DNA from: Saksenaea vasiformis B4078
Taxonomy: Eukaryota; Mucoromycota; Mucoromycetes; Mucorales; Saksenaeaceae
Assembly (NCBI GenBank): GCA_000697055.1
Contig: JNDT01002405.1
Span: 1-48,883, forward strand
Reading direction: 5' to 3'
Length of the DNA stretch: 48,883 nucleotides
Positions within the stretch are counted from its first letter, which is position 1. Each line of letters opens with the position of its first letter. Shown here in pieces: positions 44,255 through 48,883 of the stretch. Below the pieces are notes generated by a model. It saw only the letters and a program-made list of their open reading frames with translations. It ran no database searches and was not told the origin of the DNA. The translations under genes were made by a program, and so were the position numbers.

Positions 44255-44600
44255 ATTCATTGTCTCGTGCAAATGACGTGATAAAGATAGGGCCCGATAT
44301 CTGGTATTCGAGATAGGATACCATCGTCTCGTGCAAACGATCAATCAGTGATCGAATTTTTTTTATTTCATGCACAGAGTGTGTGAAAAAGTACGGTGTT
44401 CTTTATCTCACACAAAAGGCGTGTCGGTGATAGGGTATAATCGTGTCATGCAAAGGGATTGAATCAGTGATCGGGTTCTTTTGACTTATAAAAACGGTGT
44501 CTCAGAAACAGGATTCCGTCGTCTCATGCAAAAAGTGTGTTGAAGATAGGTTCCTTTTATCTCACACAAAAAGGATGTCTCAGATAACGGAAAGTGATGC
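44255..44600 (+). repeat. Degenerate tandem repeat
   Basis: Diverged units built on cgtctcgtgcaaa / tgtcatgcaaa / cgtctcatgcaaa / atctcacacaaaa alternating with gataggatac / gatagggtat / gataggttcc and cagtgatcgaa / cagtgatcggg. At least five partial units are visible, with spacing varying from about 40 to 100 bases. No coding role seen. Confidence 0.6.
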
Positions 44601-46473
44601 CTATTTAAAGGGACCACTTCTTTTTCCTTTTTCTCTTCTTCTTCTTTGGCTCTGTTGGTACAAACATCCTCGGTACGGATGTCAACTTTTTATTACATAT
44701 CCAGGATCACTCATTTTTTTGTATGCCGTTTAGGCTGCATGACCGCTGTCCCGAACCGTCTTGGCCGTGTTGGTGCTTTATGCCCACACTCAAAGTACGT
44801 AAACGTTGTCATACACACACACACACAGTATCGCTCATCTCCCGCAACAGATTGCCAGACGATGTATCGCTTCAAGTCCTCTGCACGCCGTTCAAAAATG
44901 GCTGCTCCAATGCCATCGGGTCACCCCCAAACTCTCGCCGCCCCCACCGCTTCAGGTGCGGGGCTTTGGCTTCCGTCAATGGGCGGAATTACCCCTTCAG
45001 GGGGTAAGTGAAAAGATATCAAAGCATCTTCATTTACTAACCATGATTTATTTTTATGCTGCCTGAATAAATTTTGTGTCCGCTGAAAGCCAAGTTCGTG
45101 TGAGTTGATTAATCTTCAGACGAAACATTGATGTACTAATGGCCGCATATCCGATTCTTCTTTAGCGCAAACTTGTCTCTTCAGAGGCGCAAGATTTATT
45201 TAGTGTAGCGTAAAAGATAGTTCAATAAACAGTATGTATGACACTATGGTTTTGGTTTTAAGTAAATCTATGATTAATCGTCTACTTGAATAACTGATGC
45301 TTATTGGTTATGGTACGTGTGCTTTATGGAATTTAGCAAGTAATGAGTAACACGGGATTAGCATTTCATCTAGGAAAGAGTAGCTCATGGCAAGGAAGCA
45401 TTCATATTTTCCTTTATCAATAGAAACAATATTTTTTCTTTTTTCTAAAATGCAGACATCACGCTACTTGAAAACAGCAATAACTAAACTACATGTCTTC
45501 GACTAGGAAAATGAGTACAAACATCCGTATTCAATCAGACCTATTCCTAGCAGATGCTCATTTCATCGGATTAATAGTCGATAGAAGACATCTCGCCTTT
45601 TTACACGACAGCTTGATGTAGTCACACCTCAATATCGCCAAATATGACTAGTGTGCGATGAGATATTTGCTCGTTGTTATTGTTTCTGCCGTCTTCCAAA
45701 GTAAAATTCACAATTACAAAATCAAAAATACGTTACCAATCGGAAGACTCTTTGTTATCTCTGGAGGTCAACCACATCCTACCGTTTATCGACTGACAAT
45801 TGAGATTTTGTGCTTGCTGTTGACTGGCCGGTGCTTTTTTTAGAGATATTTGTCTTATGCAGCGCACTACAGAAAACCCGGTTTCTGATGGAACTAATCT
45901 TCGCTTACGGAGAAGTAGACAATCAGGAACCGACTTTCTGCAAATGCCAAACGATCCGCATTGAAGACAAATTGACGTCTAAGATATCAACAGCGTCTTG
46001 ATCTCGAATTGTCATCTTGGATTTCTTTTGCTAGTTAGAATGTGCGTAACTTTCGAAATACCATATAATCATAGAGATATCTAACGAATATCAATAAACC
46101 TGAAAACCATTGTTGTATCGCGTGCAGTCGTAGCGGTGAAAGAAAACTGATAACTGAGAAATACAATGAAACCAAAGTGTACTGAGATTTATTCTGAAAT
46201 CAGAACGAGAGATCAAGACTACACTAGGTGGTGATATTTATATAACGCTGGGTCGCGTCAGTAACGGAGTTCCTGAGTTAGTTCAGATATATTTAATTAA
46301 GCATCCGTTTATAATCGCACTAGACCATTTGATATAGCTGGATACTACAATCATGCTGATTTTGTACATTCTTCTCTGATCTCGCGTTTTCACTCAATCT
46401 ACTTTGTAACTCATTAATCTGCTTTATTTCCACTTTCAGCAATTTCTAACAACACTTCCTCTACAAAATAGAA
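44601..46473. other. Intergenic, repeat-bearing
   Basis: No gene is recognised. Contains a short (CA)n tract (about 44813-44826), a GC-rich island (about 44920-45005) and the diverged repeat at 45021-45225. The rest is AT-rich with short frames only. Confidence 0.4.
45021..45225 (+). repeat. Diverged dispersed repeat, copy 2 (partner at 36.92 kb)
   Basis: Collinear with 36920-37135: catttactaacca, then ataaatttt..tgtcc, cagacgaaac, ttctttagcgcaaa and tagtgtagcgta appear in the same order. It may extend left to about 44920, where caccccca and attaccccttca resemble accccaaa and attaccttcaa of copy 1. Confidence 0.55.
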
Positions 46474-46808
46474 TGTCGTGACCGTAGGACGGCCAGAAGG
46501 GATCGGCAAAGCCGCCCTTCATCAGGTCTTACTCTTCACTACGATCAACGATACTTTTTAGACAGACGGGACTAATGATTCATCAAGTCAAAAGACAAAG
46601 CTTTATTCAAAGGCGCTCTGCGCCTTTTTATAAAGGTCAACAGAGGCCGACGTCACAACGAACCAATCAGATACAAAACATAAAAACATGATACGACAAG
46701 AAGAAACAACGTGTCGTATGCGGAATAACTTCTAGGGCCTGGATTTTCTTCCGCTAAATAGTTCACGGTCAAATCCACTTGAGATCCCCAACGATAGTTA
46801 AACAAAAT
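46474..46808 (-). mobile_element. Solo LTR relic, probably Ty3/gypsy
   Basis: The plus strand starts tgtcgtgaccgtaggacgg, so on the minus strand the element ends in ...ggtcacgaca, a TG..CA-type terminus. On the minus strand it carries a TATA box directly before a GC hairpin (tataaaaaggcgcagagcgcc) and an aataaag polyadenylation signal just after, the compact promoter/poly(A) layout of fungal LTRs. No internal gypsy coding region adjoins, so it is a solo LTR or a truncated one. The left end (minus 5') is uncertain. It lies about 230 bases from tRNA-Ser. Confidence 0.5.
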
Positions 46809-47018
46809 AAAAGATAGTAAAAACCTGTTGTTTTATTTCTTGTCTAATTCTACTGTATTTATATTCTTTTCTATTGTCGCGCAGCAATCATACGCGTCGC
46901 AGCAAACTTCTTTACCGCCGTCCAAGGGGTGGTCTGTGGTCGCCACTCCAAAAAGGTTGCTGTGGTATTTTGCCGTTTCATTGGGCGGGGATTCCACAGG
47001 TCCGACAACGACTAAAAA

Positions 47019-47037
47019 TAAAAAATAAAAACAAAAC
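47019..47037 (-). terminator. RNA polymerase III terminator
   Basis: Immediately downstream of the tRNA on the minus strand are T runs (gttttgtttttattttt), as expected for Pol III termination. Confidence 0.6.
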
Positions 47038-47118
47038 GACAACTGCAGGATTCGAACCTGCGCGGGCAGAGCCCATGTGATTTCGAGTCACACCCTTTAA
47101 CCACTCAGGCAAATTGTC
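47038..47118 (-). tRNA. tRNA-Ser (anticodon CGA)
   Basis: 81-nt gene without an intron. The acceptor stem gacaatt pairs with agttgtc including one G-T pair. The D arm is tgcctgagtggttaaaggg (A box). The anticodon stem tgtga/tcaca encloses loop ctcgaaa, so the anticodon is CGA and reads UCG. A long variable arm (gggc tct gccc) typical of serine tRNAs is followed by the T arm with ggttcgaatcc (B box). Confidence 0.94.
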
Positions 47119-47475
47119 ACAACGAACGTTGACACAAATTTATCCTATTTCAGAATAATGTATAGTAGAACTATTTTTTGAGAGGATTTTTTTTTTAAAA
47201 AAAAGAAAGTAAACAAAGATAATTAAATAAAATAAAATAATAAATAAAAATATTTGTAAAATAATAAATAATAAAAAAAGTAATAAATAAAAATTTAAAA
47301 AAATAGTAAAAAAAAAGTAGTTAGTTTTTTAAAGTAGTAATAATATTGATAAATATTTTAATTCTTTTTTATTTTATTTTTATTTTTATTTTTATAATAT
47401 TTTACTATAGTAAAAGAATATAGTAACTATAATTATATATCTCTTAATTAGAGTTATTTCAGAAATATAAGCTTT
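47119..47475. other. Very AT-rich low-complexity DNA
   Basis: Dominated by aaataaaat/attttattt words (about 47200-47400) with an overall switch from A-rich to T-rich near 47330, so the two halves can fold back imperfectly. No gene. Confidence 0.6.
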
Positions 47476-47740
47476 AAAAAATGATTGTATCTCATTAAAA
47501 CATCTGAAAGTTTAGTAAATGCTGCATGTTCATACATTATATATCATTTTTTTCAAATAATCCTTTCTAAATAAAATGAGTATATCTTCTTTAGAAGTAT
47601 TTATATTATTATATAGCAGCGATCATTTCAATTAATCATATTTCTTAGAACATCAGTAGCTGCTTAAATGTTGCATATTTATTTATTATTTTTTGATTTA
47701 AAAAGTAATCTCATATTTACAAAACTTTTGGACATCTATC
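47476..47740 (-). repeat. 265-bp MITE, copy C, hypermutated
   Basis: Exactly 265 bp and without indels against the reverse complement of the copy at 48280-48544. About 58 of some 62 differences are C to T or G to A in this copy; three of the others are private to the 48-kb copy. The ends read aaaaaatgatt and gacatctatc where the intact copies have ggaggatggtc and gacatccgcc. Confidence 0.88.
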
Positions 47741-48279
47741 TATAGACAGTAAGAAGAATAATGTTGTATGAAGTATTGATATCTATATCAAAAAAGCTAA
47801 CAAAATTATCTGCCATCATTACAATATATTTGACTGATTCTTGACATGATACTTACAATGAAAAGTACAGTTAAAGAATTAGTAAGAGGAGAAACTGTCA
47901 TATTCTACATACAGAATGACTAAATCATATCACGACATCTACAGATAAACCTCACAGATGAGAAACTGAATAAATAATGATTAAGCTGAAGTACAAATCA
48001 TATCAGGGTCCAATACCCGATTGTACCTGAAACCTCTTTAACATCGATCATTGGTTTATCATTGTAAAATTTTTATTTCTCAAGAATACCGCCACTGCTA
48101 TAAAAGCTCTCTGTAAAACAATAATAAACAATCATCTAAGAGTCTCAAAGTATTCCCGTTGTTATCCATCTCTCAATTAACCAAATTTCACAGAAACAAT
48201 AAGAAAATACTTTGAGACTCTTGGTAGAGGTTTATTCAAAAGTAAAGATAATGATTACTGTGGATTTTGGTTTGTTTAG
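47741..48279. other. Spacer between inverted MITE copies
   Basis: 539 bases, AT-rich, with no gene. Contains a perfect 17-base inverted repeat (48138-48154 aagagtctcaaagtatt; 48206-48222) separated by 51 bases. Confidence 0.6.
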
Positions 48280-48544
48280 GGCGGATGTCCAGAAGTTTTG
48301 TAGATATGAGATTGTTTTCCGAATCAAAAGATGACGAATAAATATACAACGTTTGAGCGGCCGCCGATGTTCGAAGAAATATGATCGATTGAAATGATCG
48401 CCGCTGTACAATAGCATAAACGCTTCTAAAGAGGACGCACTCATTTTATTTAGAAGGGGCCGTTTGAAAGAGATGACGTGTGATGTGCGAACACGCAGCA
48501 TTTACTAAACTTTCGGACGTTCCGATGAGACATGACCATCCTCC
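48280..48544 (+). repeat. 265-bp MITE, copy B
   Basis: Same length and about 94% identity (estimate) to the copy at 20252-20516. TIRs ggcggatgtcc and ggaggatggtc (read inward). Flanked by a 3-base direct repeat TAG (48277-48279 and 48545-48547). Confidence 0.78.
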
Positions 48545-48680
48545 TAGAGGACCTCTGCCAAGGCCGCCTGATGGAATGTTTCATCGTGTAGGATAGAAGC
48601 CTTTAAAAAAAAGGTGATCGTTGGTTAGCAATGATGATATTACCTTGATCATTCAGTGACGAGCATAAGATGCGAACGGT

Positions 48681-48883
48681 CTAGAGATCTTCATCATTCT
48701 CGAATGCTCCACGCTTTGCAGCCTCCTTGGCTTCCTTGCGCTCATGATACTTCTTGATCTCATCATCTGCATCCATATCATCGAACGCTTGCCATGAATT
48801 GTACCTGTTGTCCCACCCTTTCCATTTGATCTTGTACTGCAGTACGCCATGGCGCATGCGATGGTCGAGTATTGCTTCAACCT
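48681..48883 (-). CDS. Chromodomain protein, C-terminal end (partial)
   Basis: The frame enters from the right edge of the window and stops at 48681-48683. It shows a chromodomain: VEAILDHRMRHGVLQYKI, then WKGWDNRYNSWQ with the aromatic residues that cage methyl-lysine, and a following acidic helix (DADDEIKKYHERKEAKE). The domain sits at the very C-terminus, so the product could be a chromo-shadow-less chromatin protein or the tail of a chromovirus-type integrase; the rest lies outside the window. Copy B of the MITE ends about 135 bases downstream of its stop. Confidence 0.8.
   Translation of the reverse strand, partial: VEAILDHRMRHGVLQYKIKWKGWDNRYNSWQAFDDMDADDEIKKYHERKEAKEAAKRGAFENDEDL

Noticed and set aside
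44255..44600. CRISPR-like array
   Set aside because: Units are degenerate and unequal with no constant repeat, and the genome is eukaryotic.
44814..45066. Overlapping plus-strand frames rich in Pro/His/Thr around a (CA)n tract
   Set aside because: All three frames stay open because of the simple repeat and GC-rich island; no domain is visible.
47200..47475. Mitochondrial DNA insertion (NUMT)
   Set aside because: AT-rich but no mitochondrial gene is recognisable; simple-sequence composition explains it.

Overview
This is a fungal nuclear window. The protein-coding genes are cut by many short introns (mostly 43-60 bases, GT-AG). The best-recognised families point to an early-diverging filamentous fungus of the Mucoromycota: an ACAP-type BAR/PH/ArfGAP/ankyrin protein, an RBM26/27-type RNA-binding protein, a DIRS retroelement and a Tc1-like transposase with the N-terminal block I associate with Mucorales. 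The genus cannot be fixed from sequence alone.

Layout. 1-6.0 kb is a graveyard of mobile elements: a Tc1/mariner relic followed by a nearly complete but dead DIRS tyrosine-recombinase retrotransposon, both on the minus strand. 6.8-8.4 kb holds a small unknown gene and an oil-body-associated (DUF1264) protein. 10.9-16.7 kb is a housekeeping block: Spt5 (plus) and Gup1/MBOAT (minus) meet tail to tail with 39 bases between stop codons. 17.1-20.7 kb is accessory: a broken DUF6729-type gene, an unrecognised intron-containing gene, a short tandem repeat and a MITE inserted in it. 20.7-22.5 kb is an acidic/polyQ protein. 22.5-26.8 kb is another transposase relic, a long hairpin and a small unknown gene. 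27.7-43.9 kb is mostly conserved genes: a universal stress protein, a xylose-reductase-type aldo-keto reductase, an RBM26/27 (Rmn1-like) protein, a Zn2Cys6 regulator, ACAP, and the E1-alpha subunit of branched-chain keto acid dehydrogenase. 44-48.9 kb is AT-rich and repetitive, with an LTR relic, tRNA-Ser(CGA), two inverted copies of the 265-bp MITE, and the end of a chromodomain protein running off the right edge.

The genes are ordinary single-copy cellular functions (transcription elongation, RNA surveillance, Arf trafficking, lipid/glycerol remodelling, valine-leucine-isoleucine catabolism, pentose/polyol reduction) and form no obvious operon-like system. The most interesting signal is in the repeats. 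One of three equal-length (265 bp) MITE copies differs from the others almost only by C-to-T and G-to-A changes on both strands (about 58 by hand count, no indels). This looks like repeat-induced or cytosine-deaminase-type hypermutation, which is not an established process in this part of the fungal tree. The inactivating point changes I could identify in the DIRS element (two stops and one lost catalytic Arg) are of the same C:G to T:A type.
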